Below are positions 1-7,527 of a stretch of DNA of 64,000 nucleotides, piece by piece (within the stretch, counting starts at the first letter, position 1; each line of letters starts with the position of its first letter). Both the position numbers and the translations under genes were made by a program. This stretch comes from Streptomyces sp. (GTDB taxonomy: Bacteria > Actinomycetota > Actinomycetes > Streptomycetales > Streptomycetaceae). Under the pieces are notes generated by a model, which saw nothing but the letters and a program-made list of their open reading frames with translations, was not told the DNA's origin and did not search any database. The DNA is taken from assembly GCF_031181705.1 (NCBI RefSeq), contig NZ_JAPSKN010000014.1, forward strand, positions 1-64,000. Direction: 5' to 3'.

Positions 1-37
1 AACGGCCGTTCAGCCGCCGCGCGGCTCCCGCCGCCGC

Positions 38-466
38 TCAGACCGCCCCGGCGACGTCCTCCGTGACCCCGTTCAGAGGGGAGGCGGGATCGGTGCCGTA
101 CGGGCGGGTGATGATCTCCAGGCCGTGGCCGGACGGATCGAGGAAGTAGACGCCCCGGCCGCCGTCGTTGCGGTTGATCCGGCGCGGGTGGTTGCCGTGC
201 GGGTCGGCCTGGATCGGAATGCGGGCCTCGACGAGGCGGGCGAGGGCCTCGTCGAACTCGTCCTCGGAGACGAGGAACGCGTAGTGCTGCATGGGGATGT
301 CGGCGTCGATGGTGAGGAAGTCCAGCGTGACGCCGTTGGCGGTCGTCACCGGCAGGAACACCCCGGTCGGCGCCCCGACCTCCAGGCCGAGGATCTTCGC
401 GAGGAAGTGGGCGGACTGCTCCCGGTCACGGGACAGGACGATGGTGTGATTGAAGTCGACTGACAC
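38..466 (-). CDS. VOC (glyoxalase/dioxygenase-fold) family protein
   Basis: Vicinal-oxygen-chelate fold protein of about 142 residues, probably a small metal-dependent enzyme or binding protein; the substrate cannot be told from sequence. Seen: FNHTIVL near the N-terminus, MQHYAFLV in the middle and the C-terminal YFLDPSGHGLEI with a terminal Glu, the usual places of metal-binding His/His/Glu in VOC proteins. I take the GTG at 466 as start because a GGAGG lies 8 bases before it; an ATG at 487 is the alternative (7 residues more). It stands alone and is divergent from the secreted SH3-protein gene at 724. Family assignment is firm, function open. Confidence 0.85.
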   Translation of the reverse strand: MSVDFNHTIVLSRDREQSAHFLAKILGLEVGAPTGVFLPVTTANGVTLDFLTIDADIPMQHYAFLVSEDEFDEALARLVEARIPIQADPHGNHPRRINRNDGGRGVYFLDPSGHGLEIITRPYGTDPASPLNGVTEDVAGAV

Positions 467-642
467 GGTCAATGCCTCCACGGGCATCTCCACGGCGCCT
501 CCATGCCTCACCCGGCCGGTGACCGGCACGCGATGCCGCGCCGTGGATCGTAGACAGGGGCGGGCACGGCCGTCGAGCGGTTTTCGGCCGTGACCGAGCG
601 GCTCCCCGGCGCGGGTCCGTCGGCCCTGCCGGTGCGGGCGAT

Positions 643-658
643 CCTGACAATTGTCAGG
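643..658 (+). promoter_or_regulatory. Palindromic operator copy 1 (CCTGACAATTGTCAGG)
   Basis: Perfect 16-bp palindrome upstream of the SH3-protein gene at 724. A TACAGT hexamer follows at 682-687, 23 nt after the palindrome, as a likely -10. Two near-copies at 2207-2222 and 2268-2283 precede functionally related secreted genes. Its centre would fall near -43, the usual place for an activator site. The regulator is unknown. Confidence 0.65.
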
Positions 659-723
659 GACCGTGCCGTCCCGGGCCTCCCTACAGTGCTGAGCGTCGGA
701 CACACCATCAGGGGGATCTCGAC

Positions 724-1098
724 ATGTCCATTCGTCTCTTCGCCAAGGCCGCGCTCGTCGGCGCCGGGGCGCTCGCCCTGCTCGGACCGCTCACCGCCGG
801 GACCGCCACCGCGGCCGCCGCCGGCGAGCAGGGCGGCGCCCACGTGCTGGCCGCGCCGTACGCGGTCGTGCCCTACGAGGCCGTGAACGTCCGCAGGGGT
901 CCGGGCACCGGCTACGGCATCATCACCACCGTCCCGGCGGGCCAGCCGCTCGGCGCCTACTGCTGGACCCGCGGCGAGCGCATCAACGACAACGGCTACT
1001 CCAACGACGTCTGGGTGAAGCTCCTGGAGGGCTACGTCAGCGCCGTGTACCTCAAGGGCAACGAGTACGGCGACCTGCCGGCCTCGGCGCGCTGCTGA
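724..1098 (+). CDS. Secreted SH3-like domain protein (124 aa)
   Basis: Small exported protein. Residues 1-32 are a Sec signal peptide with a hydrophobic core ending in TAGTATAAAA. The remainder is one bacterial SH3-like domain: the EAVNVRRGPGTGYGIITTV segment is the classic SH3b start, and YVSAVYL is the closing strand. Such domains usually bind cell-wall peptides; that role is inferred. Two Cys (in AYCW and at the C-terminus) could form a disulfide after export. AGGGGG 8-9 bases before the ATG supports the start. It is followed 76 bp later by a related secreted protein, probably in one transcript driven by the palindrome-linked promoter at 643-687. Confidence 0.85.
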   Translation: MSIRLFAKAALVGAGALALLGPLTAGTATAAAAGEQGGAHVLAAPYAVVPYEAVNVRRGPGTGYGIITTVPAGQPLGAYCWTRGERINDNGYSNDVWVKLLEGYVSAVYLKGNEYGDLPASARC

Positions 1099-1174
1099 CC
1101 CGACATGACCACGTCGGACCGCACGGACCACGCCGTCCACACCCTCAACTCCTAGTCCTACGGGGGACAGACAC

Positions 1175-1549
1175 ATGAAGCGACTGATCAGCTGCACCGC
1201 CCTCAGCCTCGCCGCGGCCGCGCTCGCCGTCGGCGGTCTCGCCACCTCGGCGCAGGCGGCCCCGGCCGTCGCCAACGGGGGCGACCCGGCGCTGACCGAC
1301 GTCTACATCTGGGCCACCGACGTGAACCTGCGTCAGCAGCCCACGACCGACTCCCCGCGTCTCGCGCAGCGTTCGCAGTGGTGGGCGGACGCCATCTGCC
1401 AGACGCAGGGCCAGACCGTGCACGACCCGGCGGTCGGCACCAACAACTGGTGGACCGCCGTCATGGAGTTCACGGGCAGCGACGTCGCCTGGGTGAACAA
1501 CCTGTACATCCGCGGCGGCCAGAAGATCGCCGGCGTCCCGGACTGCTGA
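1175..1549 (+). CDS. Secreted SH3-like domain protein (124 aa), second copy
   Basis: Same length and plan as the upstream gene: a signal peptide (residues 1-28, ending SAQA), then one SH3-like domain starting at TDVNLRQQPTTDS and ending WVNNLYI, with a C-terminal GVPDC. The pattern of two Cys and the NVR/NLR motif match the upstream protein and the C-terminal domain of the serine hydrolase at 2368 (which ends NVPEC), so these domains are probably paralogous. GGGGGA before the ATG is the ribosome site. It is probably cotranscribed with the gene at 724 and closed by the strong hairpins at 1561-1631. Function unknown; cell-wall binding is inferred. Confidence 0.85.
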   Translation: MKRLISCTALSLAAAALAVGGLATSAQAAPAVANGGDPALTDVYIWATDVNLRQQPTTDSPRLAQRSQWWADAICQTQGQTVHDPAVGTNNWWTAVMEFTGSDVAWVNNLYIRGGQKIAGVPDC

Positions 1550-1560
1550 CGCACCGTCCC

Positions 1561-1631
1561 GTCCACCGGCCCGCGGCCGGTGGACGGACAGCCCGAAGGG
1601 GCGGACCGAACGTTCCGGTCCGCCCCTTCGG
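1561..1631. terminator. Two tandem hairpins between convergent genes
   Basis: Stem 1: GTCCACCGGCC (1561-1571) pairs with 1575-1585 around a 3-nt loop. Stem 2: CCGAAGGGGCGGACCG (1593-1608) pairs perfectly with 1616-1631 around a 7-nt loop. They lie between the convergent genes ending at 1549 and 1644 and should work in both directions. Confidence 0.8.
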
Positions 1632-1643
1632 CGTGCGCGCCGC

Positions 1644-2093
1644 TCAGTACCAGCCGGTCTCGGCCAGGTCGTGGCCGTCGCAGGAGAGCACGGCCTTCGA
1701 GACGCGGCCGTGGAGGTTGTTGCCCATCATCGTGTAGGCGTAGTTGATGCCGGGGTCGACGGTCTCGGAGACCCACCCGTCGACGCGCCCCACGCCGCTG
1801 TCGGAACGCTGGAGCACGGCGGCACAGCCGGCCCGCGAGTTCTCGATCCGGGCGAACGAGCCGCACTTGTCGGAGTAGAAGTACTTCAGGGCCATGCCTT
1901 CGGCGTACTTGGTGGGCCCGATCTGCCGGAACGTGCCCGAGCAGTAGGAGGTGGTGGGGTACTGCCCCTCGTTCCCGTAGGCCCCGTAGTTGCCGCCCGA
2001 GTAGGAAGCCGCCTGGGCGGAGGTGGGGAGGAGCGCCATCACCGCGGCGGCGCCCCCGGCGGCCAGCAGTGTCCTGAGAGATCGGCGGCTCAT
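1644..2093 (-). CDS. Secreted DUF2690 (YjfA-like) protein
   Basis: Exported 149-residue protein. Residues 1-28 are a signal peptide (MSRRSLRT start, AQA cleavage). The mature part has the DUF2690 signature: YCSGTFRQIG, ALKYFYSDKCGSFARIE, a Cys-containing loop, VDPGINYAYT and a terminal AVLSCDGHD. Four Cys suggest two disulfides outside the cell. The family is common in Streptomyces and has no proven function. The ATG at 2093 is preceded by AGAGGA. The likely promoter lies on the minus strand: palindrome copy 2 (2207-2222) followed 24 nt later by TACGGT (2182-2177). Confidence 0.85.
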   Translation of the reverse strand: MSRRSLRTLLAAGGAAAVMALLPTSAQAASYSGGNYGAYGNEGQYPTTSYCSGTFRQIGPTKYAEGMALKYFYSDKCGSFARIENSRAGCAAVLQRSDSGVGRVDGWVSETVDPGINYAYTMMGNNLHGRVSKAVLSCDGHDLAETGWY

Positions 2094-2206
2094 GAGTCCT
2101 CTTTCGTGTGGTCGTCGGATGTGTCCGGCCGTGCGCGGGCGGCCGGCTGCCCAGCCGGCCCTCGCTCGCTGCCGAGACCGTACGGTCCGTCGCCCCGTCC
2201 ACGGCA

Positions 2207-2222
2207 CCTGACATCTATCAGG
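2207..2222 (-). promoter_or_regulatory. Palindromic operator copy 2 (CCTGACATCTATCAGG)
   Basis: A 16-bp inverted repeat with one mismatch between arms. Read on the minus strand it precedes the DUF2690 gene, with TACGGT at 2182-2177 as candidate -10, 24 nt away. It shares the CCTGA(C/T)A half-site with the copies at 643 and 2268. Confidence 0.6.
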
Positions 2223-2267
2223 GTCGGCACCGCAGGTCGCCCGGGGTGCGGCGGGGCGCGGTGGCCC

Positions 2268-2283
2268 CCTGACATCCGTCAGG
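2268..2283 (+). promoter_or_regulatory. Palindromic operator copy 3 (CCTGACATCCGTCAGG)
   Basis: A 16-bp inverted repeat with one mismatch, followed 22 nt later by TACTGT (2306-2311) as candidate -10 for the serine-hydrolase gene at 2368. It lies back-to-back with copy 2, 45 bp away, in the divergent intergenic region. Confidence 0.6.
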
Positions 2284-2367
2284 ACCGTTCGCCCGCCGCG
2301 GCCCCTACTGTGTCGGCCACGGGGCCGAGGTTCCCCGCGGACCACCGGCAGACCAGGAAGGGCAACC

Positions 2368-3543
2368 ATGCGCATGCTCCTGCGCGGCGCCGCCGCGCTC
2401 GCGGCCGTCGTCACGGTCGCGTCGCTCACGAGCGGTGCGGCGGCACAGCCACGGCCGGAGAAGGCCGCGGGCACCGTCCGGGCGGCGGCCGCCCAGATCC
2501 CGCCGGGCGTCACGGCCGGCGTCGCCGTCTACGACCGCCGCACCGGCACGTTCACCGAACAGGTCAACGACAGCGCGCAGTTCAGGTCCGCCTCGGTCGT
2601 GAAGCTGCTGCTGGCCCTGGACTTCCTGTGGAACCGCGGGCCCGACTACACGATCCCCGCGGCCGACCGGGCGCTGCTGGAGCCGATGCTGCGCAGCAGT
2701 GACGACGACGCCGCGAACCACTACTGGTCGACGTACGGCGGCTCGGCGATCATCGACCGGATGGTCGCTCCCGACCGGCTCGGCCTGCGCGACACCCAGG
2801 GGCCGCCCGCGGGCTACCCGGGCTACTGGGGCTACAGCGCCGTGTCGGCCCGGGACACGGTGACGATCTACCGGTACATCCTGGAGAAGGCGCCCGCGCC
2901 CGTGCGCACCTTCATCATGGACAACCTGCGGGCCTCGACCCGCTGCGCCTCCGACAAGTTCGACCAGCACTTCGGCATCGCCGGGGCGTTCGACCGCCCC
3001 TGGGCGGTGAAGCAGGGCTGGGCCGGCGCGTACGCGAAGGGCACCTGCGGTCCGCAGGGCGCGGCGGACGTCCGGGCCGCGACGGCCGAGGGGGCCGCTC
3101 CGAAGGGAGCAGCGGACGTGGATCTCACCCGTCCCGCCCTGCACAGCACCGGCACGGTGGGTGCCGACGACCGGTCGATCGTGGCCGTGCTGACCACGCA
3201 CCCGGTCGGCACCTCGTACGGGAAGGCGTACACCGACATCGGGCGGCTGACCCGCTCGCTGAACGTGCCGGGCGGGGTGCGGCCCGCGGGGACGTGGTTC
3301 GGCACCTGGGGCGAGTTCGTGAACGTCCGCAAGGGACCGGCCACCGGTGACGACCGGATCACTCAGCTGCCGGCCGGGGTCGAGGTGCTGGTGGGCTGCC
3401 AGGTGCGCGGCCAGGTGGTCAACGTGCCGCCCTACACCAACGACTGGTGGGCCTATCTGCCCCAGTACAAGGGCTACATCTCCAACATCTACATCAGTTC
3501 GCCGGACAACCGGCTGCCGAACGTCCCGGAGTGCGCCTCGTAG
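2368..3543 (+). CDS. Secreted serine hydrolase (class A beta-lactamase-like) fused to SH3-like domain
   Basis: Exported 391-residue two-domain protein. Residues 1-26 are a signal peptide. Residues 40-280 resemble class A beta-lactamases/penicillin-interacting hydrolases: S76-V-V-K79 is the SxxK nucleophile motif, S111-D-D-D-AAN sits where the SDN motif is expected, and K215-Q-G replaces the usual KTG. Residues 305-391 are an SH3-like domain (EFVNVRKGPATGDD start, YISNIYI end, NVPEC tail) like the two small proteins upstream. It may act on D-Ala-D-Ala peptides in the wall rather than on antibiotics; that is inference from the altered third motif and the wall-binding domain. The promoter with palindrome copy 3 is just upstream. 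Confidence 0.85.
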   Translation: MRMLLRGAAALAAVVTVASLTSGAAAQPRPEKAAGTVRAAAAQIPPGVTAGVAVYDRRTGTFTEQVNDSAQFRSASVVKLLLALDFLWNRGPDYTIPAADRALLEPMLRSSDDDAANHYWSTYGGSAIIDRMVAPDRLGLRDTQGPPAGYPGYWGYSAVSARDTVTIYRYILEKAPAPVRTFIMDNLRASTRCASDKFDQHFGIAGAFDRPWAVKQGWAGAYAKGTCGPQGAADVRAATAEGAAPKGAADVDLTRPALHSTGTVGADDRSIVAVLTTHPVGTSYGKAYTDIGRLTRSLNVPGGVRPAGTWFGTWGEFVNVRKGPATGDDRITQLPAGVEVLVGCQVRGQVVNVPPYTNDWWAYLPQYKGYISNIYISSPDNRLPNVPECAS

Positions 3544-3566
3544 CGGTCCGCGACGGGAACGGGGGA

Positions 3567-3604
3567 CGAGCGGGGGGTGGGGCCGAGGCTCCGCCCCCCG
3601 CTCG
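3567..3604. terminator. Hairpin between convergent genes
   Basis: CGAGCGGGGGG pairs with CCCCCCGCTCG; the loop region can extend the stem. It lies between the genes ending at 3543 (+) and 3617 (-). Confidence 0.7.
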
Positions 3605-3616
3605 CGTCGGTGTGTC

Positions 3617-5164
3617 TCAGCGCTGGTACTCGGCGAGGTAGCCGAGCACCCTGTCGACGTGCGGCCGGACCCGCTCGGGGACGCCGCCCTCCTCGATGAC
3701 CGTGCGGTCGCTGGTGCGGTAGCCGGCCGCGACCAGTGCGGGCAGGTCCTTCTTCGGCAGCCCGGCCTCCTTGAAGCGCTGGTCGAGCCAGCACACGTAG
3801 CCGCTCATGGTGGAGATCGCGTCCGGTGGCGACATGTGGTCCTTGTCGCCGTCCTCGTCCCCGTCCACCGCCCAGGCGTTGAACACCGCCGGCGTCCACA
3901 TGGCGATGCCGTACTCGTCGCTCTCCGGGCGGGAGGCCTTCGGGTCGAAGCCGCTCTCGGCCTTGATCATCGCGGCGAGCAGGGCGGGGGTGATCTCCTC
4001 GTCGGTGCAGCGGTGCGCGGCGCGGGTGATGACGGGGCGCAGCGCCTCGGGCACGTCGGAGTCCGCGGGGATCTCCCCGGGCGGAAGAGTGCTCGGGCCG
4101 GTGGCGGTGGGGGCGGGGGCACCGCTGTCGCGGTCCTCGTCGTCCGTGCCCACCAGGGTGACAGCGGCCAGTGCGGCGGCGGTCGCGACGACGAGCCCGG
4201 CCGCGACGGCCGGCACCAGGCGTCGTCGGCGGCGCGCCGGGCCGCCGGTGATCTCCTCGACACGGCCGGCGACGCCGAGGGCCGTGTGCGGGAGGCGGGC
4301 GGTGTGGTCGGGTGCCAGGCAGTCGGCGATCAGCCGCCGCAGGTCCTCGTCCAGACCGGCGTCGAGCCGCAGGGACGCGGTGCCGCGGGCGTAGCTCTGG
4401 GCGGCGAGGGAGCGGGCCCGGGCCGTGGCGCCCGGGAAGGGGTGCAGGCCGCCGGTGAGGACCTGGTGGGCGAGCACACCGAAGGCCCAGATGTCGGCGG
4501 TGGGCCTGACGAGGGCGCCCTCGGTGCCGGTGCGCTGGGACCACCACTCGGGCGGCAGGTGGTCCAGCGTGCCGAGCGGCGGCAGGTGGGCGTGGGTGCC
4601 GTCGAGTTCGGCGGCCAGCCCGAAGTCCGCCAGCCACACCTGCCCGTCCGCGCCCAGCAGGACGTTGGCGGGTTTGAGGTCTCCGTGCACCCAGCCGGCG
4701 GCGTGCATGTGGGCGAGGCCGGCGGCGACGCCGCGCAGGACGCGGGCGGCGCCGTCGATCGGAGCGCCGGTGACGGCCGCGTCGAGGACGTCCTTGAGGC
4801 TGGCCTCGGCCCGGTCCATGACGAGCGCGATCGCCCCGTCGAGGGCGGGCAGTTCCGGTGCCTCCACGGTGCACACGGCGTGGGTGCGCACCAGGTGCGG
4901 GTGGTCGGCCTCCGCGCTGAAGCGGACCTCGCGGGCCACGAGTTCGCCGAGTGCGGCACGCTGCCCCGGGCCCAGGGAACCGGTCGGCAGCACCTTCACC
5001 GCCACGGGCGTGCCGTCGGCGACCGCGCGGGCCTCGTAGACGGTTCCCCAGCCGCCCGATCCGATGACCGCGCCCACGGCCCAGCCCTCGATCCGGAAGC
5101 CCTCCGGGAGGCGGGGCCGGGGTGTCTCCAGGTCGTCCTCGTGGGGGTCGTGTCCGGAGGTCAT
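3617..5164 (-). CDS. Membrane Ser/Thr kinase with extracellular lytic-transglycosylase-like domain
   Basis: Hanks-type kinase of 515 residues. The cytoplasmic kinase domain covers about residues 23-300: glycine loop GSGGWG (35-40), Lys57 in VAVKVLP, catalytic loop HGDLKPAN with Asp162 (Arg of the usual HRD replaced by Gly), DFG at 180-182. Arg-rich residues 311-315 precede one membrane helix (about 316-338). The outside part (375-515) resembles SLT-type lytic transglycosylases: MIKAESGFDPKA with Glu403 at the catalytic position, then YGIAMWTPAVFNAW. This is not the common PASTA architecture. It could sense or cleave peptidoglycan and pass the signal inward. The ATG overlaps the upstream FHA gene's stop (ATGA), so the two are translationally coupled. 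Confidence 0.85.
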   Translation of the reverse strand: MTSGHDPHEDDLETPRPRLPEGFRIEGWAVGAVIGSGGWGTVYEARAVADGTPVAVKVLPTGSLGPGQRAALGELVAREVRFSAEADHPHLVRTHAVCTVEAPELPALDGAIALVMDRAEASLKDVLDAAVTGAPIDGAARVLRGVAAGLAHMHAAGWVHGDLKPANVLLGADGQVWLADFGLAAELDGTHAHLPPLGTLDHLPPEWWSQRTGTEGALVRPTADIWAFGVLAHQVLTGGLHPFPGATARARSLAAQSYARGTASLRLDAGLDEDLRRLIADCLAPDHTARLPHTALGVAGRVEEITGGPARRRRRLVPAVAAGLVVATAAALAAVTLVGTDDEDRDSGAPAPTATGPSTLPPGEIPADSDVPEALRPVITRAAHRCTDEEITPALLAAMIKAESGFDPKASRPESDEYGIAMWTPAVFNAWAVDGDEDGDKDHMSPPDAISTMSGYVCWLDQRFKEAGLPKKDLPALVAAGYRTSDRTVIEEGGVPERVRPHVDRVLGYLAEYQR

Positions 5165-5934
5165 GCTCCGGCCTCCTGCGGGGTGAGGCGGCCGGCGTTG
5201 CGCGGCGGCAGCAGGGCGAGGTGCTCCTCGCGGACCAGGCCGAAGCGCAGGGCGACGGAGGCCAGCCGGGTGCGCTTGGCGCCGGTCGCGGTGTCCTCGC
5301 CGAGGTCGAGGCGGAGCTTGGCGAAGGCGAGGTAGTCGATGTGGTAGTTGACTGCGGAGCGGGTCAGGTCCCGGCAGGACTCCAGCGGCCGCAGCCGCTC
5401 CACGATCTGCCCGACGCCGGGCAGCGCCGAGTCGGAGGAGTCGCGCAGCCGGGGTTCGCACAGGGCAACCAGGACGAGGAAGTACTTCGACGTGGGGTCC
5501 AGGGCGAAGGGGTGGACGGTCTGTTCACCGCCGCCCGGCAGCGACTGCTCGCCGAGGTAGGCGTGCTGGGGCGCGAACACCTTGAACGTGGCGGTGCCGG
5601 ACAGGGCCGGGAGCACCACCCGGGAGAACTCGAAGGGCACGGGTGCGCCGAGCCTCCCCGGTGCGACGGTGAGGTACTCGCCGGCACCCTCCAGGTTCTC
5701 CACGACGTACGACACGCTGCGGCTGAAGTTGGACAGCCGCCAGTAGTCCCCGGCCGCTTCCAGTTGCCCGGCCCGGCGCGAGATGCCCGGGTCGGTCAGG
5801 ACGATGCGCACTCCCGACCCCCCGCGGCCGAAGTCCGCGACGTCCCCCGGTCCCAGGTGGATCAGTTCGGGACTGCCCGCGTCGTCCTCGCCCCACTGCG
5901 ACGGACCGGGCAACTGCACGATGATGGTTTCCAC
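5161..5934 (-). CDS. FHA-domain protein, coupled to the kinase
   Basis: 257-residue cytoplasmic protein with an N-terminal forkhead-associated (phosphothreonine-binding) domain at about residues 20-100: IHLGPGDVADFGRG, ISRRAGQL and WRLSNFSRS fit FHA strands, though the canonical SxxH is changed to SRRAG. The C-terminal half has a helical region (VNYHIDYLAFAKLRL) seen in other Streptomyces FHA proteins encoded beside kinases. GTG at 5934 has GGGGGAG 6 bases upstream. A TACAAT hexamer at about 5977-5982 on this strand is a possible -10. It is the first gene of a two-gene operon with the kinase and probably its substrate or scaffold (inferred). Confidence 0.75.
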   Translation of the reverse strand: METIIVQLPGPSQWGEDDAGSPELIHLGPGDVADFGRGGSGVRIVLTDPGISRRAGQLEAAGDYWRLSNFSRSVSYVVENLEGAGEYLTVAPGRLGAPVPFEFSRVVLPALSGTATFKVFAPQHAYLGEQSLPGGGEQTVHPFALDPTSKYFLVLVALCEPRLRDSSDSALPGVGQIVERLRPLESCRDLTRSAVNYHIDYLAFAKLRLDLGEDTATGAKRTRLASVALRFGLVREEHLALLPPRNAGRLTPQEAGA

Positions 5935-6235
5935 GCGGACTCCCCCGCTGATGACGCCCCCGATTTGGTCGCCAGGATTGTACGGGCGGATTCCGCTTCC
6001 CGCGGAGGCGGCGCGGCCCGCCTCGGCCATCGCGTCGGGGACGCCGCGCGACGCACGCGAGTTCCCGCCATGATCCGTCGGCACGCGTCCCGCGCCTGTC
6101 CCGACTCGCTTTCCTTCACGGCGAGTTGAGCGTCGAACGGCGGCAGGGCCGTCGCGCTCGGCCGGCGGCGGCGCGAGCACGTCGGTGCCGCGGCCGATAC
6201 CGGGCTCTTGGGCGCCCCGGAGGGCCGGCCGGGAG
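5935..6235. other. 301-bp intergenic stretch
   Basis: Holds the ribosome site and the possible promoter of the FHA-kinase operon (TACAAT on the minus strand, about 45 bp upstream of the GTG). I see no gene and no convincing hairpin in the rest. Confidence 0.5.
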
Positions 6236-7189
6236 TCAGCCGAGGCAGATGACGAGGAGGCACAGCTCCTTCGCCTTCGGGTCGGACGGCGGCGTCGTGG
6301 GCGAGGTGGGGCTCGTCGCGGGCGGGTCGGCCGCGGGGGGCGCCGGCTGCTGGGCGTCCGAGCCGGCGGCCGGGGGTGCCGCCGGCTCGGTGGCGCCCGA
6401 CCCGGAGGTGCCGGAGGTGCCGGTGGCCGTGTCGGCGGCGCTCGGGCCGGTGGTCCGGCGCGGCGGGGTCGTCAGCGGCAGCTGGCGCGGCGTGGCGGCC
6501 GTGTCCGTCCGGGTGTCCGCCGGTGTGGTGCGGGGATCGGCGGCCGGGGGCTGCTGGTGGCGCGAGACGCGGCCGGCGAGCGGCGGGCCGGTGGGCGAGG
6601 TGCGCGGGGTGGCGTTCTGGTCGGCCGTGGGCTCGGTGTACGTCGGCGCCTCACCCTTGGCGCCGCCCATGGGGGTGTCCTCCGGCGTGGTGGCCGCCTG
6701 CACGCCGGGCGCCGCGTCGCCGCTCATCGCGGCGACGGTGAGGCCGCCGCCGACGAGCGCGACGGCGGTGGCGACCACGGCCCGGCGCTGGTTCTTCTTC
6801 CAGCGGGCCAGCTGGCGCCGCCGGGCCGCCCGCCCCTGCGGGCGTGCCGCGTAACCGTCGGCCGGGCCGGTGTCCGGGGCCTCGCGGCCGTCGGCCGGGC
6901 CGGTGCCGGCGGCCTCGTCACGGCCGCCCTCGGTGCCGGGGACGTCCCGGGGGCCGGCGGGGGTCCCGTCCCACAGGGTGCCGTCGTGCCAGGTGCCGGT
7001 GGCGGCCGGGTGCTCCTGTACGGCGGGGTACTCCCGTACGGCCGGCCCGGTCGCGGCCGTGGCGGTCGCGGAGGCCCGGCCGGTGTGGCCGTCGCCGGCG
7101 GTGGGGTCGATGTCCGGGGCGTAGGCGCCGCACCCCGGGCAGACCAAGGCGCCGTTGAGGTGCCGACGGCACGAGGAGCAGTAGTCCAT
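6236..7189 (-). CDS. SCO2400-type zinc-ribbon single-pass membrane protein
   Basis: 317 residues. The N-terminus is a zinc ribbon (MDYCSSCRRHL, then LVCPGCGAYAP: two CxxC pairs). A low-complexity Ala/Gly/Thr linker and an Arg/Lys-rich stretch (RRRQLARWKKNQRR) precede one membrane helix, AVVATAVALVGGGLTVAAM. The outside portion is rich in Pro, Thr and Ala and ends in a conserved KELCLLVICLG tail. The plan matches the family NCBI names after SCO2400, whose function is unknown. The topology suggests the zinc ribbon is inside and the tail outside. It is a single gene; its promoter should lie in the stretch shared with the divergent SapA-like gene. Confidence 0.8.
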   Translation of the reverse strand: MDYCSSCRRHLNGALVCPGCGAYAPDIDPTAGDGHTGRASATATAATGPAVREYPAVQEHPAATGTWHDGTLWDGTPAGPRDVPGTEGGRDEAAGTGPADGREAPDTGPADGYAARPQGRAARRRQLARWKKNQRRAVVATAVALVGGGLTVAAMSGDAAPGVQAATTPEDTPMGGAKGEAPTYTEPTADQNATPRTSPTGPPLAGRVSRHQQPPAADPRTTPADTRTDTAATPRQLPLTTPPRRTTGPSAADTATGTSGTSGSGATEPAAPPAAGSDAQQPAPPAADPPATSPTSPTTPPSDPKAKELCLLVICLG

Positions 7190-7527
7190 GTGTGGTCTTC
7201 CCGATCTGGCTGTTCCGGCGGCTCGCCGGCCGCGGCCTGGTCACGTTCGCGCGTGGGATCGAGCCGTAACGCTAACGAGGCTTTGAACGGTCCGTGTGCA
7301 GCCTGTGTGTCACCCCTGCGCAGATCCTCTGGACCTCCCGTGTGGTGCGGGTGACCGGTGAGTAGACCGGCCGGAATCCGGGCATCCTCGGTCGCCCGGC
7401 CCCGCCGCGCGCGGCACGGGAACACCAACTGGCTTGTTTTTCCCGGTACATGACGCACAACCCTTTGCACCTTCGGCGGGTCACACCATGCAGGAGCAAC
7501 CACCTCGAAGAGTTGCATGGGGGAAAT
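7190..7527. other. 338-bp divergent promoter region
   Basis: Separates the SCO2400-type gene (minus) from the SapA-like gene (plus), so promoters for both must lie here. I could not pick out a convincing -35/-10 pair, operator or RNA structure. Confidence 0.5.
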
